This document shows positions 11,109 through 22,030 of a stretch of 37,237 bases of DNA, one piece after another. The notes beneath the pieces were generated by a model. The model did not search any database. It worked only from the letters and a program-made list of their open reading frames with translations, and was not told where the DNA came from. Position 1 is the stretch's first letter. Every line of letters starts with the position of its first letter. This DNA is from Schoenoplectus triqueter (lineage: Eukaryota > Streptophyta > Magnoliopsida > Poales > Cyperaceae): NCBI GenBank assembly GCA_964058805.1, contig CAXKVV010001972.1:1-37237 (forward strand). The letters are read 5' to 3'. Position numbers and translations under genes: made by a program.

Positions 11109-12570
11109 AAATAGTACTATTCCCCGAGAAAAAGATGAAATAGTACTATTCACGACTCGTAGTTATTCTATTTCACACAAAGGTACAGAAATACCACAAC
11201 TTTCGTAAAAACACTATTCACCAATCCCGTGAATTCTGAAACAATCGTAAACCGAGAAAGAAAGAAAATAGAACTGAATTAATCAGACACGATATCCCGA
11301 AATTAGTGATTTTCTCTCTACCCCTCCACCCTTATTTATAGGCAAATATGTGATCACCAAATTATTAAAATACTCTCATGAATAGTAAGGAGGTTCCAAA
11401 GTGAAAAGACCAAAATACCCTTATGGGTGATGTCATCTATGGATAAGGTTCAAATTAATATAATTATTCTGAACAATTATATTTCTTACGGATGTTGTTT
11501 CAGTAATTTTATACAACGTGTCCAATATGTTATAAATTCAATTCGGTTTTTACTTCTTATCATCTCTATGACAAATATAATTTAATTATAACCATCTTAT
11601 TATTAATTATAACCATCTTATTATTAATTATAAATAATTTATAATTAATCAAGAAGATTCTCCGATTAACTCCTATACGGTGTGACCCGACAGGATCCGT
11701 GTTATGTTGATAAATAGAGTCAAAACTATTTTAACTTCTATAATCATAGGAGACATCTGGCAGAATGCACTATGACCATCCAATTACACAGATGATAATG
11801 TACTGTACAATATCATGATCCACTAAATAATTTTTTTGTGTTAATTCTTTTGTCTCATAGATATCAAATCAGTTTCAAGGTAGGTGTGTGTCATCCTTGT
11901 AAACTTAAATTTTTCTTGATCCTGAATAAATTATCAAATATAATTACTCATATAATTATACCGCTAGCAGATAATCTTACTCTATCAAGGGACTCAGTGA
12001 TGCTATAACTCGTATAGAGATACGAGAGACAATAGTATTTTTGGCAAACCATCTCTTCTTTCGCATAAGTTATGTATACCGAAGAGCTACCTTTATTGTC
12101 ACATTTTATGGACAACGTTTGGTAGAAATCACACACATACATATCTTATGTAGGAAAAATGAATACATCATACTTTAGATGTTAACACTGAATGAAAGCA
12201 TTAATGACACGAACATAATTTTATTTAATGTTTCATTCGGGGTCTGTCAAACATGATGTTCCTTGAACATCTATCTATGTGATTAAAATGATAATTTTTT
12301 GTCTATGGTCTATGAAACTTGATCATCATTTAATCCACATACTAACTTGAAAGTGATTAATTAGTGTTCCTGCTAATTACCTCGATTAGTGACTTTTAAG
12401 AGTATATTCTATATTATGAAGTTTCACAATTCCAGTCATGAACTCGGAATGATTCATAAATTTAATAATACTCAAGGAAATAAAATATCATTTAAATATC
12501 CAATTCATGAACAAAACTTTATATAATAAATTTATCGTATTATTGATTTCAGGATTATTACAAACTAACA
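11109..12570 (-). mobile_element. Truncated LTR of the nested Copia element (3' side)
   Basis: From 11161 to 12570 the sequence parallels 16553-17996. The element-proximal end is TGTTAGTTTGTAATAATCC on the minus strand, directly after a polypurine tract. Its other end lacks the 454 bp equivalent to 16099-16552, so the LTR is truncated at the side that should end in ...CCCAACA. Confidence 0.85.
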
Positions 12571-12583
12571 ATCTCCCACTTAA
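12571..12583 (-). other. Polypurine tract of the nested Copia element
   Basis: The minus strand reads TTAAGTGGGAGAT immediately before the LTR terminus TGTTAG. This is the usual plant Copia polypurine tract and fixes the orientation of the element. Confidence 0.85.
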
Positions 12584-12659
12584 GCTTGGAGTCAATCATA
12601 TTGATCCATGCCTTATACAAATCTTTTTATTCTATAAATCTCTCAGATCTAAAGAAAAT

Positions 12660-15200
12660 CTCACAACCAATCTCCTTTGTGTCTCAATCCCGTAGAAGAT
12701 GTGTGCAACTTATACTTGGCTTGAGGTAGAGGTTTTGTAAGTTGATCAGTTGTATTACCGACAGTGTCAATTTTATAAATCTGTATGCTATTTATAATTT
12801 CTCGTATGAGGTGATAATGTTGTAGGACATGCTTGGATCTGTAGTGCGATCTCGGTTCCTTGGCCTGAACTATAGCTTCATTGTTATCACAATAGAGATC
12901 TATAGGGCCCTAAACACTGAGAACCACTCCAAGTTCACTAAGGAACTTCTTGATCCAGAAACATTCTTTAACCGCCTCATATGCAGCTATGTTCCTAGCT
13001 TCGGTGATTGAGTCTGATGTGGTCTCTTGCTTGGAACTCTTTCAGCTCATAACACCACCGTTGAGTATGAACACATAACCAGATTGTAAACTGTGTAACC
13101 ACTTACCACGAGCTCTGAGTCAGTTTGGAAACTTACATCTGTGTAACCACTTACCACGAGCTCTGAGTCACCACCGTAGACGAGAAACATATCCTTAGTT
13201 CTTCTCAAGTACTTAAGAATATTCATTGCAACATTTCAGTGCTACATGCCTAGATTATCCTGATATCTATTCGTCACACTCAAAGCGTACGAGACATCAG
13301 GGTGAGTGCACAACATGGCGTACATTATAGAGTTAATAGCCGAAGCATATGACACAACTCATTATGCTTTGCTCATTAGTTGTCAAAGGACAATGAGTCT
13401 TGCTAAGCTGTGAACCATGATACATTGGTAGAAATCTTTTCTTGGAATTCTGCATGCTGAATTGATTCAGCACTTTATCAATGTACGTGCTTTGACTTAA
13501 TCCAATAAGTCTTTTAGATCTATCTCTATAGATCTTTATGCCTAGTATATAGACAGCCTCGCCCAAATCTTTCATTGAGAACACTTTCTTTAATGAAGAT
13601 TTGGCTAATTGCAACAAGAGAATTTAATTTCCCATTAAGAGTATATGATATATCGTCCATATAGAGGATTAAAAAAGCGATGACACTCCCACTAGGTTTT
13701 TTGCATACACAAGATTCTTCTTTGCATCTGATAAAGTCAAACTTTTTGTCTTCTTCGTCAAATCAAAGATTCTAACTCCGTGATTTGTAAATAGTCATAT
13801 CTGAGAAGCTTGAATACCTTCCCAGCATTCTTTGGATTCTCAAAACTTATGGGCTGTATCATATATGCGTCATCTTCTAAAATTTTCATTTAGGAAGGCG
13901 GTTTTGATATCCATTTGCCATATTTCATAATCATAAAATGCAGTAATTGCTAGGAGCATCCGAATTGACTTAAACATAGCTACGGATGAAAAAGTTTTAT
14001 CATAATATATGCTGAGAATTTATTTGAAATATTTCGCTACTAGTCGTGCTTTGTAAATAGTCATATTACCATCCATGTCTATTTTTCTTCTAAATACCCA
14101 CTTGTTAGCTATGAGTTTTACCCCAACAGGTGGTGCAACCAGGTTCCAAACCGTGTTGTCATACATGGAATGTATTTTGGATCTCATGGCCTTCAGCCAT
14201 TCGGTTACAGTCTGCTATTTCGGAACTGAATAGTTATGGCGCATTATTTCGTGCATGGACAATTATGGTGTATTATTTCATGTCTGGGCCATTGTGGTGG
14301 TTAAGGGGAATCATGGGCTTGGAGAAACCCCTGAGTTCGGCCTATGAGCCTACTCAAGCCTTTGAGGCGGTGTCAAGTAGAAGGCCCCATCAATATTTGT
14401 GTGATGTATCTTAAATTTCTTCAAGTATTACATTCCTTTTATTTCTTTAGGATACCCTACGAAAAAGCACTTGTCAGTTTTGGGTCCAAGTTTGTCAGAC
14501 GTTTGACAAATACCTCGCAACCCCAAATTTTAAGATAAGACATATTTGATACCTTACCAAATCATAACTCGTATGGAGTCATTTCTACTGACTTGGATAG
14601 AATCCTATTTATTATTAGTGCAGCAGTTTCTAGTGTGTATCTCCAAAATATTTTTAGGAGTGTGGCACTCATCATGGAACAAACCATGTCTAACAGAGTT
14701 TGATTTCTCCTCTCAGAAATATCGTTCCATTGCGACGTTCCCGGAGGTATGAGTTGTGAGACCATCCCACATTCTTTTAAGTACATACTAAACTCATAAC
14801 TCAAGTATTCGCCTTCACGGTCTGATTGTAAGGCCTTAATACTTTTATTCACTTGATTTTCTACTTCAGTCTTGAATTTCTTGAACTTTTCAAAGGATTA
14901 AGACATATATCTCATCAAGTAGACATAATCATATCTATTATAATCATCAGTAAACGTGATAAAATAGTAATCACCGTTTATTGTACAAGTACTCATTGGT
15001 CCGCATACATCTGTGTGTATAAGGGCTAATAAGTCACTTGTTCTTTCGTCCATCTTGGAGAAAGACACTTTGGTCATTTTTTACGTAAACAAGATTCACA
15101 ATATTAAAATTACCAAAAAGTCCAACTTCATATAACTTCTTGATGTGTTTCTCATTTATATGACCAAGGCGACAATGCCATATGAAAGTCATACTTTCAT
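12660..15200 (-). pseudogene. Degenerate Copia pol: pre-integrase, integrase, RT and RNase H
   Basis: Read on the minus strand in order, the region shows a pre-integrase fragment (HINEKXIKKLYEVGLFG-like, near 15190-15060) and an integrase core (SDREGEYLS, ISERRNQTLLDMV, near 14850-14560). Then come a reverse-transcriptase C-half (FSMKDLGEAVYILGIKI, near 13617-13350) and RNase H (GYVFILNGGV, near 13090) ending in TTDQLTKPLPQAK (near 12740). This order is diagnostic of Ty1/Copia. Many stops and frame changes break it, and part of the RT between integrase and the C-half is not recognisable. No gag is seen. A 48-bp in-frame duplication lies in the RNase H part. Confidence 0.9.
13093..13171. repeat. 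48-bp tandem duplication inside the RNase H remnant
   Basis: GTGTAACCACTTACCACGAG begins at 13093 and again at 13141, a period of 48 bp (16 codons) over about 1.7 copies. The copies are nearly identical, so the duplication is younger than most of the decay around it. Confidence 0.8.
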
Positions 15201-15219
15201 GAGATATTTTGAGTCATTT

Positions 15220-16085
15220 ATTGATGTTAAAAAGCAATTGAAATATTTAAAAAATAGATAAAAAGATTGAAACCATAAGAAATATCAAACTCCTAGAAGT
15301 CGTCGTGCATATACCATAAGTCACGTATATATCTTAATCAGATTCTAATTCTTTATTTTTACATCTATGCATATGTTCTTATTTATATCATAAAAAGCAT
15401 ATAAATATTTTATATGGTTTTAAAACAATTAATTCTTTTTGGTACGAGAAAGTAATTTGATAACGTGACAAAGTTCCTTTTGGACCAGTTATCAGGACAC
15501 ATAAAAGGGGCTCTCAGGAAAGATCAGGGTCACGAAGACCACTTTAAATTCAATCTTTCCTAGATTTCCCATCTCTTTCAGGTGTGGAAATCAACAACTC
15601 TTACTCAGGTACTTTATCGCTTCATCACATTCATAGATATACTTTTCAAAAAAGAGTTACATTTTGCCATGCTTCGAAAACGAAAAAGTAATTTGGTAAC
15701 GTGACAAAGTTTCTCTTGGGCTAATTATCAGGACACGTAAAAGGGCTTGTCAGAAAGAATACCAATGGTGTCAACTTCTCATCTTTCTTTTTTACATTAT
15801 CTTTATCTTTTATGTGTGGAGAGCAACAACTCTTACTCACGTACATTATTGCTTTATCACATTCTTAAAAATACTTTAACACAATCGAAAGTTTTAAAAA
15901 AGAAAGCATAAAGAAAACTTAAATCTAATTTAACTTTCTTCGTTAGCAGAACTGAACTAAGAAAATTTAATTTTATTTGGTTTGGTTTTAAGCTGCAAAT
16001 CTAAGAATTAAACTGATACGGGGTATATGCACCTTATTTGCATAAGTTATAACTTTTAGAAAATCAATCAGTGGGAGAGCCTTCT
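15220..16085 (-). mobile_element. 5' internal region of the nested Copia element
   Basis: Lies between the primer-binding site and the integrase fragments in minus-strand order, where a leader and gag would be expected. No gag motif or zinc knuckle can be read in it. It is the paralogue of 10300-11108. Confidence 0.6.
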
Positions 16086-16098
16086 GCTCTAATATCAC
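16086..16098 (-). other. Primer-binding site, initiator-Met tRNA type
   Basis: The minus strand reads GTGATATTAGAGC directly after the LTR end CCCAACA. This is a diverged form of TGGTATCAGAGC, the common plant Copia primer-binding site. Confidence 0.8.
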
Positions 16099-17996
16099 TG
16101 TTGGGTTTTGGTCCAACCAAAATCCTGTTAAGGCTTAAGCTGCGGAAAGACCGTAAAATAAAAATTTTACTTCTACTTAAGCTAGGGATTAAAGTATGTC
16201 AGATGATTTCTGAGAGAGATATATATATTTTAATCCTTTGTAAAAGACCATAAAATATTATTTTACTTCTAACTTAAGCGAAGGGTTAAAGCGGTATGTC
16301 GGATGATTACCGAGAGATGCATACCTCTTTAATCCTTTATAGATCTACTTCATGATTGATTTCTAAAATATTAATCTACTTAACAATCAAATAAATTAAT
16401 ATAAAATTTTATATCTCGTTTCTAAATTTCAATTGGAATGCAAATCGGCTTGTCTCGGAGTATCACACATGTGATACCTCTGTAGGTTATCCACCAGGAC
16501 TGACCAGAGAGCGGCTTATTTCTTTTGCCAGATATACCATAGTTATCAAATCAGTTATTCTATTTCACACAAAGGTGCAGAAATAGCATAACTTTCGTAA
16601 AGACACTATTCACCAATCCCGTGAATTCTTAAACAACCGTAAATCGAGAAAGAAAGAAAATAAAACTGAATTGATCAAACATGATATCCCGAAATTAGTG
16701 ATTTTCTCCCTACCCCTCCACCCTTATTTATTGACAAATATGTGATCACCAAATTACTAAAATACTCTCATGAATAGTAAGGAGGTTCCAAAGTGAAAAG
16801 ACCAAAATATCCTTGAGGGTGATGTACTAGATGATGTCAAATATGATGTCATGGATGATGTCATCTATGGATAAGGTTCAAATTAATATAATTATTCGGA
16901 ACAATTATATTTCTTACGGTTGTTGTTTCTGTAATTTTATACAACGTGTCCAACACGTTATAAATTCAATCTGGTTTTTACTTCTTGGCATCTCTATGAT
17001 AAATATAATTTAATTATATCATATATAATTAATTAAAACTATCTTATTATTAATTATAAATAATTTATAATTAATCAATAAGATTCTCCGATTAACTCCT
17101 ATACGGTGTGACCCGATAGGATCCGTGTCATGTTGGTAAATAGAGTTAAAACTATTTTAACTTCTATAATCATAGGAGGCATCTGACAGAATGCACTATG
17201 ACCATCCAATTACACAGATGATGCTGTACTGTATAATATCATGATCAAGTAAACTATTTATTTGTATTAATTCTTTTGTCTCATAGCTATCAAATCCGTT
17301 TCAAGATAGGTGTGTGTCATCCTTGCAAACTTAATGTTTTCTTGATCATGAATAAATTATCAAATAAAATTACTTATATAATTATACCGTTAGCATATAA
17401 TCTTATTTTATCAAGGGGCCTAGTGATGCTATAAATCGTATAGAGATACGAGGGACAATAGTACTTTTGGCAAACCATATCTTCCTCTGCATAAGTTATG
17501 TATACCAAAGAGCTACCTTTATAGCCACCTTTTACGGACAACATTTGATAGAAATCACACACATACATATCTTATGTAGGAAAGATGAATACCTCATACT
17601 TTAGATGTTAATACTGAATGAAAGCATTAATGACACAAACATAATTTAATTTAATGTTTCATTCGGGGTCTGTCAAACACGGTGTTCCTTGAACATCTAT
17701 CTATGTGATTAAAATGATAACTCTTTGTCTATGGTCTATGAAACTTGACCATCATTTAATCCACATACTAATCTGATAGCGGTTAATTAGTGTTCCGGCT
17801 AATTACCACGGTTAGTGACTTTTAAGAGTATATTCTATATTATGAAGTTTTGCAATTCCAGTAATGAACTCGGAATGATTCATAAATTCAATAATACTCA
17901 AGGAAATAAAATATCATTTAAATATTCAATTCATGAACAAAGATTTATTTAATAAATGTATCATTTTATTAAATTTAAGATTATTACAAACTGACA
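16099..17996 (-). mobile_element. 5' LTR of the nested Copia element (1,898 bp)
   Basis: On the minus strand it begins TGTCAGTTTGTAATAATC at 17996 and ends ...CCCAACA at 16099, followed by the primer-binding site. Its 16553-17996 portion matches the lower LTR at 11161-12570, with scattered substitutions and small indels. The junction at 17996/17997 falls inside the hAT transposase C-terminal domain. Confidence 0.85.
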
Positions 17997-18002
17997 AATA
18001 CG

Positions 18003-18125
18003 TCACGCGTCATCATCACTAATGTTGGATAGGTAGTTGCATTCCTCTTCCAGTACTTCAGGATATCAATTCGATCATCTTCCATGCTTCCCAAACAATA
18101 AATCAGTAATTCGTTATTGTTCATT
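18003..18125 (-). pseudogene. hAT transposase dimerisation-domain fragment
   Basis: The minus strand encodes RIDILKYWKRNATTYPTL followed by MTRDVF, the start of the hAT C-terminal dimerisation domain (compare family consensus LDxLxWWKxNxxxYPxLxxxARDxL). The frame runs into the Copia LTR at 17996, so the remainder is cut off. It is not recognisable on the far side of the insertion. Confidence 0.85.
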
Positions 18126-18559
18126 TATTGATCTTCAAAATATTCATCATCTCACAACTCATTTAGCAATCCAGATGAACTATTACTTCTATTACGATTA
18201 AAAATGAACATAATATAAGTGAATAAATTATATAGTAGGAGTAATGATGATTAAAATTCATACATAATGTTGCAACCAGTAGAAGAAAGATTATTAGTAT
18301 TTCGTCGGGAGTTATAAATGTTGAACATCTCCTCCAATAAGCTATTTACGTAATTTTCTTCATCATTAGTACGTAGACGTAGATTTTATTTGTACTTTTG
18401 AAGAAACCTTATGGTGTATTTTTTTTTTTGAATAGTGGATGAAGATAATTTGCGTTAATTGTCACGGCGGGTACTTTCTCCTAATGTTTGAGAAAATTTT
18501 CTTTTATTGCTTCTACGATTGGAGAAAAAGAAGAGTCAAGACTTTCTATATCTTCCATC

Positions 18560-18901
18560 TCACGATAAACCTTTTGAGAAAAAAAAATATAAAAAAATGA
18601 GATAGATAAAAGAATATAGAAAAAGATGAGATAGCAAAAATAAATAAATGTTAAAATGAACCAAATTAAAAAAGAGATAATTCATCTTGGATATGCGATA
18701 AAGATGATGAAGTAACTCATGTGTAGACGGTGTATACGAGCACGATAGTTTGATAGTTTCCGTGAAAAAGACACCAAGGAAGGATTTTAACTTCTCAAGT
18801 TGGTCCCATTCTTCCTCGGAGATAAGCAAATGAATTCCTTCGGTTGAGTTATTTAAGTTTTCGGTTATTGCGTGCTTGTAAGGAAAACAACGATGAAACA
18901 T
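18560..18901 (-). pseudogene. hAT transposase central fragment
   Basis: A 113-codon open stretch contains HAITENLNNSTEGIHLLISE, then EEWDQLEKLKSFLGVF, then KLSCSYTPSTHELLHHLYRI. This matches the middle of plant BED-type hAT (RICESLEEPER-like) transposases between the RNase H-fold catalytic segments. The recognisable homology stops after ...ISKMN, and the rest of the frame is low-complexity. Confidence 0.85.
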
Positions 18902-18902
18902 C

Positions 18903-19229
18903 CTATAGGTTGAGTTCTAACGAGTATCTATATCCCATGGTATTCTTAACTTGCTCAAACTCATCCCATGGGGATTTTTCGGTTATATCATGGGAACTTG
19001 AGGCGTATTGAGGATGATGCGGTGCAGTAAATGTAGGGATTTGTTGAGATTGATAGTGAAGATCTTGCTGTATATAAGTTGATTGAAGGTAGAGTAGGAG
19101 GTTCACATGTCGTGGATAATATGGAGCATTAGTTTGTGGATTATAATATTGTGTTTGTGAGAGATTTGTATTATCAACTATATTTTCACCAAAAATATTC
19201 ACACTCAACTGATGCATAAAATCATTCAC
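18903..19229 (-). pseudogene. Upstream hAT ORF fragment, function not recognised
   Basis: A 108-codon open stretch rich in Gln, Asn, Tyr and Pro ends ...SPWDEFEQVKNTMG.... It lies directly upstream of the transposase fragment in the same orientation and inside the hAT boundaries. No BED zinc finger is visible, so it is probably an N-terminal linker or a deletion product. Confidence 0.4.
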
Positions 19230-20189
19230 GAGATTAAGAGGAGTTGCTATTTCTATAAAAAAAATATAAAATAAAGAATCAAATTTGATAAAAAAGGAAT
19301 ATAAGAAAAAAACATCTACTTAAAAAATAAATTAACATTCTAAATAAAATTCTAACAAAAAAAAAATAAATTTCACATAAAAAATAAATTTACAAAAAAA
19401 TCAACATTCTAATAAATTTTTACTTAAAAAATAAATTTAACATTCTAAAAAAAGTTCTAACAAAAAAACGAATTTAACATAATAAATAAATTTATAAAAA
19501 AATAAACATTCTAAATAAATTTATACTTAAAAATTAAATTTGACATTCTAAAAAAAGTTCTAACAAAAAAAAATAAATTTAACATTAAATCTAATATTCT
19601 AAATCTAACAATATAAAATTAAAATGTAATATTCTAAGAAAAAAAATGAATTTCTATAAATAAAAAAATAGATTTTTATAAATAAACTAATTTCTATGAA
19701 TTTCAAATAAAATCTAACAATATAAACTAATTTCTATATATAAAAAATTATAACTAATTAAAATTAAAAACTAATCTTGAAGGAAAAATATTATCGCAAT
19801 GATGGAATCAGGAAATGGTGAATATTATCCTTCTACCTTCTTCGATTGATTAATGTTTTCAACGGACTAACAATAAATTAATAATTCTAAAATATTTTTT
19901 ATTTTTTAGAATAAGAAATTTAAATTTGGGAATTTGAGATTGAATGAAAATTTGAGAATGTGATAGTTTGAGAAGAGAGGGAGAATACAATTTTGATGTG
20001 TTTTGAGATGAGAATGAGAGTAGTATTTATAGATATTTTGAGAGGGAAATTTCGGATTTTTTGAAATTGTTTGATTTTTTTTCAATTTGTTTTGCAAAAT
20101 TTGAAGAAAAAAGATTTTTTTTGAATGTTTGATAGTTGGGGGTATCTTTAGGGGGGGACTAACACCTTTTATCTAAATAAAAGATTGTT

Positions 20190-20480
20190 GGATGGGATGG
20201 GGGGCGGGGTCGGTCGGGGTTTGGGGTGGGCCGGTCCGGGTCGGGTGGGGGTGCAGGTCCGGTCTGGTCCGGTTCACGGTCCCGCACGGTTCACGATCTG
20301 GTCCGGTCCATGGGTCCACACGGGACGAGTCTACGCGGTCCAATTTTGGATGAAGGGAGAACCGGCCCACCGTTAGACCGGACCATGGTAGGGCATGGGT
20401 CGGGCACGGGTTTGGCTGCGGTCCGGTCCGCGGGCACGGGTCGGTCCGAGACGGGTTGGACCGGACAATCCATTTAAAAC
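20190..20480. repeat. GC-rich hAT subterminal region with GGTCCGG / GGTCGGG words
   Basis: About 290 bp of strongly GC-rich sequence abuts the right hAT terminus, densely packed with GGTCCGGT, GGTCGGG and GGGCACGGGT. Comparable words occur at the left terminus (9660-9860). In hAT elements such subterminal repeats bind transposase. It is not a gene promoter island, as no gene starts here. Confidence 0.7.
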
Positions 20481-20484
20481 TCTA

Positions 20485-20492
20485 TTCAGAGC
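20485..20492. repeat. hAT target-site duplication, right copy
   Basis: TTCAGAGC abuts the right terminal repeat and differs from the left copy at the third base only. Confidence 0.75.
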
Positions 20493-21667
20493 CCTTAAAT
20501 AATGGATTAACGAATTTCTTTCTTCAACTCTTTTATTTTTAAAATTACTTATATATTATTTGCATATATATATATCTAAATTAATTATAAAACTCTTAAA
20601 TTTATAAATTAAATTAATTTAGTATTTAATAAAAATACGATCTATAAAATATAATAATTTTTCTTGTTCAAATAAAGTTGCATAATACATTTTTTTTTCT
20701 AAGAACATAAAAGTAGTTTATCAATGTATTTGATGGACATATTATCTTTCTGAACTTCCCGTTAGTGTATGGAAAAAAGTAGAAAACAAAATGGAGGAAC
20801 ATGACATTCGTTAAAATTTGACATTAGTTTATTAAAATAATAATATGCATCATTTAATTAGAAATGTTTCGGTCATTAAGAAAAAACTGAACATTAAAAA
20901 TTATTCGACATATCTAGTACATATTCTTCATAATATATTATAGTATAGATTATTATTGTTATTATTATCAATAATAATGAGGCTCCAACACTAAGGTATA
21001 TGCATATGGTTTCTGTAAAAGGTTTCATATTTATTGTTTATTGCATACTAATATATAGGATCTTAATTAGTGCTTTAATATACACGAGATTGTGCTCATA
21101 GATATTGCATAAATTATTTTTTGCAAGTGATGTAAGGCGGAGTAAGTCCTTACTCTCGTATATTTTTTTTAAACAAGAGTAAAGTAAGATAAAGTAAGTG
21201 AATTAAATGATCAAATTACTTCACCAATTTTATTTCACCTCAATACATGAGACTAAAATCTTTTACTCTAATTTATTATATATCTTTATTGTTTTTATTA
21301 ATTTATTACTAATTATTATTATTATTAGAATACTATTTGTTATTACTACCATAATTAATCAATCCCATTATTATCATTGTTTCAAAAATGAAAGTAATTG
21401 TTGTTTTCATCATTTTCTCTATCCTTGTTATGAATATTTTTAAAAATATTGCATTAAAAATTTGTGTATTGAAAATATGTACCGCAATAATAACAATGTT
21501 AACTACAATTACTTATTACATCTTATGTGTTAATCTAACATAAATATGTCGCAGTATTTTGGTCTAGTTAAACTAATTTTTATATTTGAAAACATTAAAT
21601 GAAGTGAATGAAGTAGTAGTAGAAATTCAAGTGTCCGAATACAATTTTAATCAATTTCTAAAACTAG
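20493..21667. other. AT-rich spacer, nothing recognised
   Basis: No gene, RNA or bounded element can be supported here. Confidence 0.5.
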
Positions 21668-22020
21668 CGTGCTCCTTTATGATTCTAGCTTAAAAAATAT
21701 ATTAAATAATTTTCAAATTTTAATTTATCACCCTCATTAAATTCTCCATATTAAAATCTTATGTGGTATAAAAATTTAAAATATTTTGAGTTTTCTAAAT
21801 CACTGTTTTAAAATTTTAAAAATAATGTATAAATATTAAATATTTTATTATTATTTTTTGAACTAATTTTCAAAAATTAAAAAGAGTGACCTAGAAAATT
21901 TAAAACACGCTAAATTTTTGTATCCCACGAGATTTTCATATGAAGAATTTAATGAGAGTGATAAATTCAAAATTGAAAATCATTTAATATAATTTTTGAG
22001 ATAGAATTACAGGGGAACTC
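21668..22020. mobile_element. Fold-back (MITE-like) element, family A, diverged ends
   Basis: The two halves are inverted copies. The left arm CTTAAAAAATATATTAAAT...TTTATCACCCTCATTAAATTC pairs with the complement of the right arm CTCAAAAATTATATTAAAT...TTTATCACTCTCATTAAATTC. The inner part, GATTTTCATATGAAGAATTT, also occurs in the element at 30069-30450, so both belong to one dispersed family. No coding capacity. Confidence 0.7.
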
Positions 22021-22030
22021 CTAAGAGTAT

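Larger units (their letters stand above)
9649..20484 (-). mobile_element. hAT DNA transposon, split by nested Copia elements
   Basis: The left end reads TAGAGTTTTGCATGCGG from 9649. The complement of the right end reads TAGAGTTTTAAATGGATTG from 20484, giving a 9-bp terminal inverted repeat. The flanks are TTGAGAGC (9641-9648) and TTCAGAGC (20485-20492), an 8-bp target-site duplication with one mismatch, the hallmark of hAT insertions. Both ends are GC-rich with GGTCCGGT-like subterminal words (9660-9860 and 20190-20480), also typical of plant hATs. Transposase fragments lie on the minus strand at 18003-19229. Without the Copia insertion the element would be about 3 kb, a normal hAT length. 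It is dead: the transposase is broken and parts of it are missing. Confidence 0.85.

Noticed and set aside
20173..20480. GC-rich stretch with four overlapping open frames, resembling a CpG island or gene
   Set aside because: The frames arise from GGTCCGGT-type repeats, and the stretch is the subterminal region of the hAT element. No gene starts here.
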